Assembly: GCA_039602395.1 (NCBI GenBank)
Contig: JBCNJP010000017.1
Location: forward strand, 86,813,160 to 86,877,159
DNA length: 64,000 bases
From: Deinandra increscens subsp. villosa
Taxonomy: Eukaryota; Streptophyta; Magnoliopsida; Asterales; Asteraceae
Reading direction: 5' to 3'
The notes beneath the pieces are model-generated. The model was given only the letters and a program-made list of their open reading frames with translations, made no database searches and was not told where the DNA came from. Shown here in pieces: positions 46,827 to 58,536 of this stretch. Each line of letters opens with the position of its first letter. Position 1 is the first letter of the stretch. The position numbers were made by a program, and so were the translations under genes.

Positions 46827-48716
46827 TCATTCCTCGAAGGCAATCATCCTTAGGCCTTCAACACATATTTTAAAATTTGAACGATGAAGGGGTTTTGTGA
46901 AAAGGTCTGAAACATTTTGATCTGAGCTTACCGTTTCCAACTGAATCAACTTCCTATCATAGCAAACACGAATGAAATGTACATTGATGTCTATATGCTT
47001 TGTTTTGGAATGTTGAACAGGATTTTTAACAATTTGCAGAGCAGCAGCATTATCACAAAAAATTGGAGTGTTAATGAAATCCATACCGTAGTCAGTTAGC
47101 TGATTTTGAATCCATACTACCTGTAAGCATCCAGCTGATGCTGCCACATATTCAGCTTCTGCAGTTGATTTAGACACGGTATGCTGCTTCTTACTCTGCC
47201 ATGAGATGAGTCTGTCTCCCAAGTACTGACATCCACCGGTTGTTGATTTCCTATCAAGATCACTACCTCCATAGTCACTGTCAGTAAAAGCAAAAAATTG
47301 GAAATCAGTATTCTTTGGGTACTAAAGTCCAAGCCGAGGCCTGCTCTTCAGATACCTAAAAATACGTTTAACAGCAGCTAAATGAGAGAGTTTAGGATTA
47401 GCCTGATAACGTGCACACACACACACTGTATGCATGATGTCTGGCCTGCTTGCTGTTAGGTACATGAGTGACCCAATCATTGACCGATAAAAGAATTCAC
47501 TCACTGGTTCCCCATCTGCATCCACTGTCAGTAGAGGTCGGGATTCCATGGGAGTGGAGATGGGCTTGGAGTCCTACATCTTGTATTTCGCCAGAATCTC
47601 ATTCACGTATTTTGCTTGATGAATGAGAATTCCAGTTTCATCTTGTTTCACTTGTAATGCCAGGAAAAAGTTCATCTCCCCTTGATCACTCATCTCAAAC
47701 TTCTTTCTTATGATATCTTCAAACTCGGTGCACAATTCTTCATTTGTAGAGCCGTAGATGATGTCATCCACATACACTTGCACCATGATGATATCATCAT
47801 TCACCTTCTTTCTAAATAAGTTTTAATCAACCACTCCCCTTGTATACCCATTCTCCACCAAATGCTTGGATAGAGTCTCATACCATGTGCATGGAGCTTG
47901 ATGCAAACCATACAGGGCTTTATCTAGCAGATATACATAATCTGGATGTTCCTCATCCACAAACCCTGGTGGTTGACCCACATAAATTTCTTCATTCATG
48001 TCAGCATACAGGAAGGCTGTCTTGACATCTATTTGATGCACTGTGAAATTGAGATATGTTGCAACAGCAAGGAAAATACGAATTGCTTCCAATCTAGCCA
48101 TTGGAGCATATACCTCATCATAATCAATCCCATGCACCTGTCTATGTCCCTGGATAATCAGCCTTGCCTTGTTCCTTACGATTATACCCGTATCATCTTT
48201 CTTGTTTTTGTACAACCATCTTTTGGGTATAACCTTTTTATCTTCTGGCCTTTTCACTAGGCGCCACACTCCCAATTTTGAGAATTGATTCAGTTCATTG
48301 TGCATAGCCTCCATCCAGCTTGGATCTTTAAGAGCTACAATCACATTTGGAGGCTCTATCTGGGAGATAAAACATGAGTACATGCAGTGATTGATGTCAC
48401 CCGTGCGGCTTCTAGTTGTGACTCCTGCTGTCACTGGTCCAACCACATTGCTGAGAGGATGATCTCTGTTGATTCTTGTGGTTTGAATATCTGGCACTAA
48501 AACAGAAATTACAGGCAGGTTAGTATCATTAACATCATTATTCATACCTTGGGTTTCAGGCTCCTTCTGATCATCATGAGTTCCTGACGATTCTGGAACA
48601 TCCACAACATCATCCTTAGGAGCTGCTTCTGATACACTGTCTCTAACATCTTCAACAGATGGCCTCACTTCAGGAGCTGGAGCAATGATGTCTTCTTCTT
48701 CCAGACTAGGAAACAT
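46827..48716 (-). pseudogene. Copia reverse transcriptase and RNase H
   Basis: One frame from 48716 to 46827 is broken by three in-frame stops (near 47821, 47572 and 47320). It reads an acidic linker with VTTRSRTGDINHCMYSCFIS, then RT motifs NKARLIIQGHRQVHGIDYDE, QIDVKTAFLYADMNEEIYVG and the catalytic MVQVYVDDIIYGSTNEELC. RNase H follows with DSDYGGSDLDRKSTTGG, ISWQSKKQHTVSKSTAEAEY and SKTKHIDINVHFIR. The frame ends MIAFEE. All catalytic motifs are present apart from the stops. Confidence 0.95.
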
Positions 48717-50100
48717 GTTTGAGTAGTCAAACCCTTTAAAGAAAGTCCCATAATCAAAGATCCAGTCGGTCCGATTCCAGCATCTGTCGGATTGTCTTCC
48801 AACCAGTCAACATCAAATGCCTCGATTATCAGTTTGGTGGTTTTGTTGTAGACCCGATAAGCACTATTTGCAGAATATCCAACAAAATAGCATTCATCAG
48901 CCTTTGCTTCGAATTTCCACACATCCGATTGAATTAAGACTGTGCAAGGACACCCAAAAGTCTTGAAGTACCCGACCCTTGGCTTTTCTCCATAAATAAT
49001 CTGATAAGGCGTCTTCTCATGCCGCTTGTTCAAAAGTACTCGATTCTGCACATAACAAGCAGTGTTGACTGCTTCGGCCTAGAAGAAAATTGGTAGTCTT
49101 GCATCACACAGCATAGTTATAGCAGCTTCAATGAGAGTTCTGTTTCTTCTTTCAGCAACACCATTTTGTTGAGGCGTGTACGGTGCACTGTATTGCCTTT
49201 CTATACCTTTTACTCCACAGAACATATTCAATTAAGCATTCTTAAACTCTGTTCCGTTGTCTGTTCTAATAGCCTTCACCTTTTTGCTCAACTGATTCTC
49301 TATAAGAGTGACAAACTGTTTCACAAGCGCTGGAGTTTCATGCTTGTTTGACAGAAAGAAAACCCAAGTAAAACAAGAGAAATCATCCACTATCACCAGA
49401 CAATATGAGAACTTGCTGATACTTTGAACTTGCATTGGGCCGAAGAGATCCATATGAAGTAGTTGCAATGCCGATGAAACAGAATTGACGATCTTGGAAC
49501 GATGCGGTAATCTGTGCTGCTTCCCCTTAGCACATGAAACACACTTCTTAACTGACATGAAATCCGTGATAGGGAGGTTCCTTACATGCTCTCCCTTTGC
49601 CAGCTTTGACAGATTCTTCATGTTGGCATGTCCCAAACGACGATGCCACAACAATGCCAGATTTTCATTTTGCTTTGAGATAAGGCATGCTTCTTCTGAA
49701 GTTGGAGGACTACCCATGTTGAGAAGATAAGAATTTCCTCGTCTTGGTGTGCGCATCAAAATACATTCCTCAGGAATCTTAACTCCGGGCTTGAGAATAA
49801 TACATTCCTTGCGGTTGAATAATACAGAATAGTCTCTATCACAGATCTGTGAGACACTCAACAGACTATGTGACAGCTCCTCCACATAATGTACATCAGA
49901 AAATGTTAAGCTGCCATTCTTCACAACACCTTTCTTGCTGATCCTACCACCTACTCCACCAGCAAATGAAACGCCTCCTCCGTTGAAATCTTAAACATCT
50001 TCCAAAAGTGACAAATCTCCGGTCATATGTCGGGAGCAACCACTATCAACGTACCACAGATTGTTGACAGTTCTTCTTGGATGTCCCTACATGGATCAAA
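48665..50100 (-). pseudogene. Copia protease and integrase
   Basis: The protease motif VDSGCSRHMTG lies at about 50050-50018, followed by a TAA at 49991-49993. The next piece (49924-49232) has LLSVSQICDRDYSVLFNRKE, the zinc-binding LWHRRLGH and CVSCAKGKQH, and the core HMDLFGP and RTDNGTEFKN. Two stops follow near 49229 and 49080. Between them GVAERRNRTLIEAA supplies the catalytic Glu. The C-terminal part (49051-48665) reads YFKTFGCPCTVLIQ. The frame is the same throughout and differs by one from the RT frame, so a frameshift separates them near 48700. Confidence 0.95.
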
Positions 50101-50206
50101 GATCAGTTAGATTCAGGTACCCAGGCCATAACAGATCTGGGCACACCTTTGGAATCAGTGTAATTAACTAAATGAAGAGACACTCCTTTTTTTGATTCAG
50201 GTACAC

Positions 50207-53200
50207 TCAAAGTTTGAGTGTTGACTTTTGGTTTCCAGGCCATACTGATGCAGGTTTCTTTTGTGGTGATGTGGCCTTTTTACCTGCTGGCTTTTTAACA
50301 GGTGTCCACTTAAGTTTCAACTTTGTATAAACAACTTGTTTTGTTTGAGTGACATCTTTTTGTTTTAAAACCTGTTTCTCAACCTTTGCTTTGCCATTAG
50401 GTTCATTAACTCTTTTGACTTTAGACACTTGTTTCTCAACAGATTTTGGTTTCTTCTTATCATTCTTTTTGTAAACTCCTTTGGGTTTTGCATCAATAGG
50501 CTTCGTCACTGGAGCCTTTGTGTTTGAAACCTTAGACTGTTGAGTCTTCATTGGTTCTGAGCACTGCTTCCCCTGTGACAAAGCTTGTTGCTTTTGATTT
50601 TTATCACCACCTGTCATTATTTTCTCCAACATACTAGTCTGTGGATTTTGCGGATAGTATGGTTAGTAAGGTCTGTTCACACAGTTTGCAGCAAAGTATC
50701 CTGGTTTTCCACACTGAAAACAATTCATAACTCTAGGCCCATTTACATGACTACAGAGATATGAGCGTCTTGGATAAGACGACTTCCATTCAGGCTTATC
50801 ATCCCATTTGTGTATTACATGTTTTGGAAATTTTTCTGTTTGTGTAATTAAACAAAATTGTTCCGATTTTGATTTGTTTGTTCTGTTGAAAGTAGACACA
50901 ACCTGGGGATAAGGGACAAAGTCCTTGGGCTTAGACTCACGGCCAACTCTTGTGTTAGGCACACGAATCTTAAAACCATTAACTATTTCATTAGAAACAG
51001 AAACATGTTTTGATGACAAAGACACAACAGACTGTTTGGACTTGGACATAGTAAGTTCTGACACAGATGCCAGAACATCGTCCTTAGGTAAATCAGAATT
51101 TAAACTACTAGACGCATGACACTCTTTGACTCTTAAGCATTCACTATCCTTCTCAGAAACATCTTGGATCCTTACTTCATCTGCACATGAAACAAAAATA
51201 TCAGACGAACCAGCATCATTGTTTAATGATTCCTGAGATGGACCTGGTTCACTAGTGGATGCCACAATTCTATTCTGATTACCCAGCCCATACATCATAT
51301 GTTTCTCATTTTCTAGTTCCTTTTCTGTCATAGGTATCACACCAACCAATACACTATCTAGGGGAGGTCCTGCTTCATGCATTTCAGATGTAGATCTATC
51401 TACCTGGTCCTCCTCAAAGATCATTCCTATAATATCTCTAGTCACAGCTTGAGGAACATTATTCTTAATTTTGTCCGAGAAGCTAATTCCTATTCCACCT
51501 TTATCCTTACCCATTCTAACATCAGTTATGCAGGTGGACAGTGATTTACTAGCTTCTAGCATTCTTTTGCTTCTCATCTGATTCACATCTAGTTTCACTT
51601 GCAACTCATTGTTCTTTTGTGTGAGTTCATCTACCTGTTTTTTAAGCTCAGCTATTTCCAACTTAGCATTGTCATACAGGACAGACTTCTGACTGGTAAG
51701 TGCTTGGTATTTCTCTATGTCTAGTTTCTGTGCTTTGACCTTATCCTCACTCTTTTCCCATCTACCCTTAAACGAACTTCTAGAGCATTGCATGTCAAAT
51801 AGTTCTATCTCACTATTCTTCCAAAGTTGTCTAAGGCAAGGAATTAAACGAGCACAAGTGGGATTAGTACATACCTTTGTGTTGTCAACCTCGGCAGCAA
51901 ATGCCTCTTTGTCTTCAACCACGTTCTCCTCATCAGTGACCACAAAAGCATGTTCTTCATCAGTACCATTCTCCATTTGAGCAATCATAGCACCCGTCAG
52001 ACTGAGTTCCCTGACCTGTGATGCCCACTGATATTCCCCGCAATCCTGCACGACCAGAGCCTTTGCGTCGCCCTTTCTTTTTCCATCTCCAGCTTTCTTC
52101 ACTTCTTCTCTCTCCTTCTTTGGCTTTGTGCATTCCCTAGCGAAATGTCCGTACTCATCACAATTGAAGCACCTCAGCTTACTTTTATCAAAACCCATTC
52201 TGATCTTGTCCTGATCCTTCTAGTCGTTGCCATAAACTTCTTTGCAAGAAAAACTGCCATGGCCATTTGCCAGGAGACATCAAGCATCTCCACATCTTCA
52301 GGATTGATTTGATTTAGATCACCAGAGAGCATCTCTGCAGGCACTAACGTTCCATCCATAAGGGCATGGTAGTTATTCATGAATCCCATTCCGAGTGCAA
52401 AGTTGGGATCATTGGTGGCATTTGCCTCTTCAGAATTGACCATTCCACTCGAACTAGAACTTGCTTGTGATCGTGCCACGAATGCAGTTGACTTTGGGTT
52501 GGCACTTGAATCACTTCCAGATGAACTCCCAGCCTGCTTTGATCCCATATCTTCAGACAAGAGAGCCTGACTAAATTTTCTAGCCATACTCAGTGAACTC
52601 AGATGATTCAGCTCCCGTTGTTTATCATCAATCAATTTCGATTTTAGTTTGTTGATAAGCTCATCAACAGTTAATTCATCCAGCCTGTTGTTATCTTTGA
52701 TGATTGAGATGTTTGTATTCCAGTTCTTGGGTAAACTGTTTAAGAGCTTCAGATTCTTGTCTTCCTGTTCAGGTTCAACATCATAGCTTGACATCTCAGT
52801 AATTAAAGACACGAATCTCTGAACTTGAGCTTCAAAGGAATCTCCTTGAATATGATTGAATAAGTTGAACTTCTGTTTCAGCATTTGTTTACGGCTAGCC
52901 TTGATATCGGGATTACCTTCATATGCTACCACTAGAGCATCCCATAGCTTCTTTGCAGTCTTGTACTTCTTAAATCCTTGTGCAATCTCCGGTGTCAAAG
53001 CCATAGTCATGATTGCATAAGCCCTCTCATCCTTGTTGCATCTCTCCCAATCGTCATCTGAGTACTCTGCTTCAGTCTTTACCACTCCTATCTTTCCTGC
53101 TTCAGTGTGTGTGGGAATGAACGGTCCATTGACAACAGATCTCCAAAGTCTCAGATCAACACTTTTCAAATGATTCTGGAATCTGTATTTCCATTCAAGG

Positions 53201-53331
53201 AAGTTATCAGCAGAAGTGAGTCTAGGAGGACGTGTAATCGTAAACTTGATTCCGGTAGGAATAATCGTAAACACTGATTCCGATAGAAAATTGTCGTAAA
53301 CACGTTTCCGGTACAGAGAAGTCGTAAACAC
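50207..53331 (-). pseudogene. Copia gag with two zinc knuckles
   Basis: The first piece (53331-52174) has the copia capsid (UBN2-type): ADNFLEWKYRFQNHLKSVDL, YEGNPDIKASRKQMLKQKFN, SFEAQVQRFVSLITEMSSYD and LLNSLPKNWN. After a one-base frame change, 52198-50663 begins with the CCHC knuckle CFNCDEYGHFAREC. It continues through a long coiled-coil-like part (ELKKQVDELTQKNNELQVKL) and ends with a second knuckle, CFQCGKPGYFAANC, whose His is replaced by Tyr. A stop follows, and then a Lys-rich tail (50632-50207). The likely initiator lies further upstream than 53331 in related elements, so the N-terminus is uncertain. Confidence 0.9.
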
Positions 53332-53530
53332 CCAAAGTTCCGAACTTGAAGTCGTAAACTCAAAACTTGTGATCGTAAACTGTCAAAAATCCCTCCTTGA
53401 AGTCGTAAACACCAAAATGACGAAGAACACCAGTCGAAAACACTCAAAACCACCCAGAAAATGATCGAAAACACCCGAGAGCAGCAGCAGATTAATCGTA
53501 AACCCACTGAGCAGCTTCAAACCCTTCAAA
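53220..53530 (-). repeat. Clustered TCGTAAAC motifs in the copia leader
   Basis: On the plus strand TCGTAAAC occurs eight times, with two variants (TCGAAAAC), in about 300 bp of leader and gag start. On the coding strand this is GTTTACGA. The same word recurs in the spacer at 44990-45290. Spacing is irregular (about 20-50 bp). Confidence 0.8.
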
Positions 53531-53595
53531 AATTGAACCTTTTCCAGAAAAAGCTTGAATCCAATACCGTGAGAACCTCGAATCAGTGATTCTTA

Positions 53596-53607
53596 GCTCT
53601 GATACCA
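53596..53607 (-). other. Primer binding site, initiator Met tRNA (minus strand)
   Basis: Plus-strand GCTCTGATACCA is the complement of TGGTATCAGAGC and lies 2 bp from the right LTR. It fixes the minus orientation of this copia element. Confidence 0.95.
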
Positions 53608-53609
53608 AT

Positions 53610-54000
53610 TGTTGGTCCGGGATCAACAACCGTTCACGATATGTTAATCTCGAACAAGTGCGGAAACCTTTTACGAGATCGATTCAAGAGAAAGTAGATG
53701 AAATAGACTTGATATGGGTGAAACACAACACAAAAAGATCAAACCTTGAATGATGAACAAACTAACTTTCTTGAGATTGAAGTATACGATCGGAAATACA
53801 AGAGTGAATGTGGAAATCGTAAACAACAACTACTTCATAATCATAAACTAATGGGTTTATATAGTACCCTTTACATAAACCCTAATCCAATCATAAACCC
53901 ATAATGAAACCGGCCCACCAAGCCCATAATCGTAATCATCTAAGCCCAATCCAAGTTAAGCCCATTCTAATGTTCATGCTTTATAAAGTATAGCCCAACA
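53610..54000 (-). repeat. 5' LTR of the 12.2-kb copia (391 bp)
   Basis: Same length as 41807-42197 and about 98.5% identical by eye. It is followed by the second GAACC. Confidence 0.95.
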
Positions 54001-54860
54001 GAACCCGACATGGTCGTTATGAGTTTTTGGTGATGCCATTTGGCTTCACAAACGCACCAGCCATATTCATGGACTTACTGAATCGTGTGTTCAAGCCATA
54101 TTGTGTTCATCGACGACATCTTGATCTACTCGCATAGTAAAGAGGAACATGAACAACACTTAAGACTCATCCTGGAATTGCTTAAGAGTGAGAAGTTGTA
54201 TGGAAAATTCTTAATGTGTGACTTTTGGCTTCGTGAAGTGAAATTCTTAGGTCATGTGGTTAATAAGAAAGGAATACATGTTGACCCATCCAAGATTGAA
54301 GCAATCAAAGATTGGAGTGCGCCCACTACTCCATCCAAAGTTCGTCCATTCTTAGGTCTTGTCAGCTACTATCGAAGGTTTATTGAAAAATTCTCAAAGA
54401 TAGCTCGGCCACTGACTACTCTCACCCAAAAAGACAAGAAGTTTGTCTGGGATTCTAAAACTGAGACTGCCTTTCAAATGCTAAAGCAAAAGTTGTGTAA
54501 TGCACCCATTCTGTCTTTTCCTGAGGGAACCCATGACTTCATGGCGTACTGCGATGCATCCCGCCAAAGCTTAGGATGTGTGCTTATGCAGTGAGAGAAA
54601 GTCATTGCCTATGCCCTCGTCAATTGAAAATCCACGAAAGGAATTACTCGACTCACGATCATGAATACGGTGCTGTTGTTTTCGCTCTAAAGATTTGGAG
54701 ACATTATCTTTACGATACGAAGTGTATGATATACACTGACCACGAAAGTCTTCAGCACATATTCAATCAAAAACAGCTTAACATGAGACAACGTCGTTGG
54801 ATAAAGTTACTCAATGATTATGATTGTGAACTCCATTTTTTCCCCGTAAAGCCAATGTAG
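54001..54860 (+). pseudogene. Gypsy reverse transcriptase, C-terminal piece, and RNase H
   Basis: Directly after the copia the frame resumes with RHGRYEFLVMPFGFTNAPAI. A short deletion removes the residues before the catalytic VFIDDILIYS (about 54106). The thumb (FLGHVVNKKGIHVDPSKIEA, VRPFLGLVSYYRRFIEKFSK) follows. RNase H starts FMAYCDASRQSLGCVLMQ, is broken by a stop and frameshift near 54595, and continues RQLKIHERNYSTHDHEYGAV and IYTDHESLQHIF. It ends near 54860 in another frameshift. Confidence 0.95.
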
Positions 54861-54964
54861 TCGCCGACGCATTAAGCAGGAAAGATCGAGTGAAGCCTAT
54901 TCGTGTCTGAGCTCTTGGATTAACCACTCAATCCAACCTCACCTCTATTGTTCAAGAAGTTCAG

Positions 54965-55292
54965 ATGGAAGCCCTGAAGGATGAAAACATAATGAATGAA
55001 CGCTTGCGAGGAATGGATAAGCAATTAGTCAAGAAGCCTGATGGAGCATTCTATTTCACGGATGGACTTTGGGTACCAAATTTCGGTTCTGTAAAGAAAT
55101 TGGTTCTAGATGAAGCGCATAAGTCAAGGTATTCCATTCATCTTGGTTCTGATAAGATGTATCATGGTTTAAAAGAGTTGTATTGGTGGCCTAACATGAA
55201 GACTGAAATCGCCACATACGTTGGTAAGTGTCTGACTGGTGCAAAAGTCACATCTGGTTTGTTCATTCAACCCGAAATCCCATAATGGAAAT
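54965..55292 (+). pseudogene. Gypsy integrase, zinc-binding N-terminal part
   Basis: Reads FYFTDGLWVPNFGSVKKLVL, then HKSRYSIHLGSDKMYHGLKE and LYWWPNMKTEIATYVGKCLT. The HHCC zinc site has both His and the first Cys, but the second Cys position reads Gly (KCLTGAK). A stop lies near 55283 and the frame is cut by the solo LTR at 55293. Confidence 0.9.
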
Positions 55293-58156
55293 TGTGACAA
55301 TTGTCTATTCCGTTAGTTCTGTTAGCTAACACCGTTAACTATTTCCGTTAGCTCCGTTAGCAAACCCATAACCCGTTTATTTAAATGTTTAAATAAAAAT
55401 ATATTACTAATTAATTTAGTAATTTAATTCGTGACTTTATGTGTTTCTTGAAAAAATGCGTTTCGTGAGAAACCGATTTTTGTATGCGATTTAAGTTTTA
55501 TGTGCGTATACAATAACTAGACTTTTCCCAACTAAATATTTCATGTTAAATAAGTTATGAATGCTTGGAAACATTCCTAGTATTTTATTTTCCAAGTTTT
55601 GGGTTTAAACCCCACTTATTACTTGCTTTGGAGCATTTACACATGACTAGGACTTGAGGGACCATTTGTGTAACTCACCCAAACTTGAAAAATGCAGCCC
55701 TAAAAAACCCCCTCCCTTCACTTGATCGATCATTTTTCTCTTCTCCCCTCTCAAACTCACGGTTCTCTCAAGAACACACACACACACACACCTTCAATTT
55801 CTTCGAATTTTCTTCAAATCAAGCAAGAATAAGGCTTCCTAAGCCTAAACAAGCTTCAAGAAGTGTAGGGGAAGCTTCGGTTTCATCTTATCTCTCTCAA
55901 ATCCAAAACTCTTGCCCAAAATTGTAAGCCCTAAAAATCTCTAACATGAAATTGGTTGATTACATGTGTTTATCTTGTGTTTATGTGCAAATTGGTGTGT
56001 ATACATGCTCTTGAATCATGTTTTATGATGGGTTAAGTTATATTATGATGGGTTAAGTTAAATTATGATTTTGGACAGAATTTCTAGTGTTTTATGGCTG
56101 TGATTTTCATGTGGTTAGATGGTTAGAAGTGTTCTTGAAGAATGTGGGTATATGAAGACTTAAAAGTGAGGAATATGTGCTTATACGCAAGTGACATGCT
56201 TGATTTTTGCTATGATAGTTGTATGATCGTTATGACAACTAGAAATGCATAATAATATGATATCTAGGTTGTTACAAGTATTTACATGAAGTTTGATGAT
56301 CAAAAGATTGGCCACAACCGTCAAAATGAAATTTATGCATTTTGACCCATTAGGACAGATTCGGCCAAATTTTTAAGTCAATTTGCAGAGGTCATAACTT
56401 GCTAAATTTTTATCAAAATCAGTTGATTATTTTTCCGTAGCAAATTTCCATGTCTTAGCTTTAACTGGGCTACTCGCACGTCTCCTAAAACCTCCGTTTG
56501 GTCATCCAAAACACTGCTGCAAGTTAGGTGTGCAGAGCTGTATTTTTCAGTGAAAAGTAGACTTTGCTTTTTGGTTTAGCATGATAAACCTGTTTTAATG
56601 AAGGGTTTGCTAAATGAAAATGAGTTTTATATAATAAAAGTAAGATCTGGAAAGTTTCGTGCTCAAACTCTAAGTTTTGAATGAGTTAAGCAAATTTTAA
56701 ACCTACTTTGACTATTTTGCAAAAAGCTGAAATTGCCAACTTTCAACGCGCGTAACTTTCTCGTTGCTTAACTTTTTGAGTTGATTCTTTTTGCAACATT
56801 GCCTAAATGTTTATTAGTTCGTTCCTGCAAAATTTTAGAACCAAACTCCAAGTATGGAGTAAATTAGGCATGCCACCAAATGGTGTGTCAAAGACAATAA
56901 TGTTGATTTTTGCCAACTTCCGACATGCATAACTTTCTCATTTCTTAACTTTTTGGGTTGATTCTTTTTGAAACACGTCTATAATATTATAAAGTTTATG
57001 CCTGTAAAATTTCAGAGGCTAACTCCAAGCATAGAGAAAATTAGACATGCCACCACATGTATTCTTGCGTTTGACTTTTTAGTTTGACTTTTTATGCAAT
57101 TTGACTTGGAATTGTGCATCTATGTTTGCCTATAAGTTTAGGACTTATGTTTAAGTGTTAGGACCAATGTGAATGCTTGATAAAATATTTGTTTATTGAT
57201 AAGCAATTCGTCCTAGCGACAACCTCTAATTTGGTTAGACCGTATTCACTAAAATAGGTCAATCCTAACCAACATATAAAGTCAAGTGTTGTGTACCAGT
57301 GTAACCTAAGGTGAGTTTCACTAATCTATTTAGTTATATCCAGTTGAGGATGATAAAACACAACTCGTTGCATCCAGTAAATGATGGCAATGCAAAGACA
57401 AAGGTATTTTGTCTGTTTTAGTAATTATCCAACACATATCACATGATTCACTGAATGCACTTTAAATTACAAAAAGTCCTTACTTTCTCGGGCCGTTAGT
57501 ATAGAATAGCGAGGTAATGTTGAGTAATACTACTGGGTATTGACACCCCCGCTCAACGGTGCACGTGATGTACTCTCCCGACTGGCGGTCGGACTGAGAA
57601 CAATGTTAGCCTAGAACTACCGTGATCGAGAAAGACACGGGGAAGGCAAATCGCACAGGCTAAAACCTATGACGCATAGTCAGCTTCAGTTACGAACATT
57701 CAAGTGAACATAAGCATAGGCTAGCTACCTAACGACATGGATATTACTTGTAAATTTACGAATTGGTCTTTTGTTATTCGTATGCATTTTTGGTCTACAC
57801 AGGTAAGAGTAGATTGCTCTTGTGAACTCGCCAGCTTTTGCTGACACTTGATTGTTGAATGCTTTTCAGGTCACTTGGAGGATCAATGAGGCACGGGCGT
57901 AGGCAATACTCAATTTTGTTAAATATTTCGAGAAATACAATTCAAACACTTGTATTTCCTATTCGGGAAAAAACAACAACTTTGTAGACTTTTAAAGGCT
58001 TCCGCTGAATTTCAAAATATAAACTCTGTTTTGTAAAATGCAATATAAGTCTGTTTTACCTTTCATTATGGCTTGGTTGTAACTAAAGACTTGGATCCTG
58101 GTCTGGATCACACCCCACGCGGTTATACTCCGTTAGTGGAAATTGGGGGTGTGACA
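55293..58156 (+). mobile_element. Solo LTR, 2864 bp
   Basis: Starts TGTGACAATTGTC and ends GGGGGTGTGACA. A perfect GAAAT duplication flanks it (55288-55292 and 58157-58161). A CT-rich, leader-like stretch at 55690-55920 with a CA repeat (55774-55792) suggests plus orientation. The end resembles that of the host gypsy LTR (34887), so it probably derives from the same broad family. No primer site or coding sequence inside. Confidence 0.9.
55774..55792 (+). repeat. CA microsatellite
   Basis: About nine CA repeats within the leader-like part of the solo LTR. Confidence 0.9.
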
Positions 58157-58536
58157 GAAATGGGAAGAAATTTCCATGGATGTTATTACCAAATTATCAA
58201 AGACCCGAACCAAAAATGATGCAATTTGGGTAATCATAGACCGTTTGACAAAGTCTGCTCACTTCCTACCTATCCAGGAATCCTATAACATCGAACAACT
58301 TGCCAAGATTTATCTTAAAGAAATCATATCATGTCATGGTGTACCTATTTCTATCATCTACGATTGAGATAGTCATTTTACAGCCAGATTTTGGAGATCT
58401 CTTCAGAAAGCTTTGGGTACTCGTATCGATATGAGTATGGCCTATCATCCACAAACATGGTCAAAGCGAAAGAACAATTCAAACTCTCGAGGATATGCTT
58501 CGTGCTTGTGTGATTGATTTCGGTAATGGTTGGGAT
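58157..58536 (+). pseudogene. Gypsy integrase core piece
   Basis: After the GAAAT duplication the frame reads ISMDVITKLSKTRTKNDAIW and VIIDRLTKSAHFLPIQESYN, then ISCHGVPISIIYD. A TGA stop follows, where an Arg codon (CGA) is usual. DSHFTARFWRSLQKALGTRI and MAYHPQT come next, and a frameshift then leads to ERTIQTLEDMLRACVIDFGN. The catalytic Asp, Asp and Glu are all visible. The sequence stops at GGGAT (58532-58536) where the next element begins. Confidence 0.95.

Larger units (their letters stand above)
41807..54000 (-). mobile_element. Near full-length Ty1/copia element with extra 3' frame, minus strand
   Basis: Two 391-bp LTRs flank 11.4 kb of interior. The target duplication is a perfect GAACC (41802-41806 and 54001-54005). 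The primer site complement is next to the right LTR and the purine tract (AGGGGTAGAT on the minus strand) next to the left LTR. Gag, protease, integrase, reverse transcriptase and RNase H follow in copia order from right to left. A roughly 2-kb noncoding stretch and an extra frame of about 850 codons come next. The LTRs differ at about six positions by eye (near 1.5%), so the insertion is recent, yet the frames contain many stops and a few shifts. Total length is large for copia and fits the bigger plant lineages. Confidence 0.95.
34320..58536 (+). mobile_element. Ty3/gypsy element (Tekay/Del-like), five pieces
   Basis: One plus-strand element can be followed from an LTR end and primer site (34887-34903) through an extra 5' frame, gag, protease, reverse transcriptase, RNase H and integrase to 58536. 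It is interrupted at 36179-39442, 41807-54000, 55293-58156 and from 58537 on. Reading resumes in the expected place after each of the first three insertions. The reverse transcriptase and integrase text resembles the Tekay/Del chromovirus branch. The 3' half of the integrase, any chromodomain and the 3' LTR lie outside the window. The coding sequence has many stops and frameshifts. Confidence 0.85.

Noticed and set aside
29814..54860. An integrated pararetrovirus as the source of the reverse transcriptases
   Set aside because: Domain order, LTRs, primer sites, integrase and target duplications all fit Ty1/copia and Ty3/gypsy; no movement or coat protein is seen.
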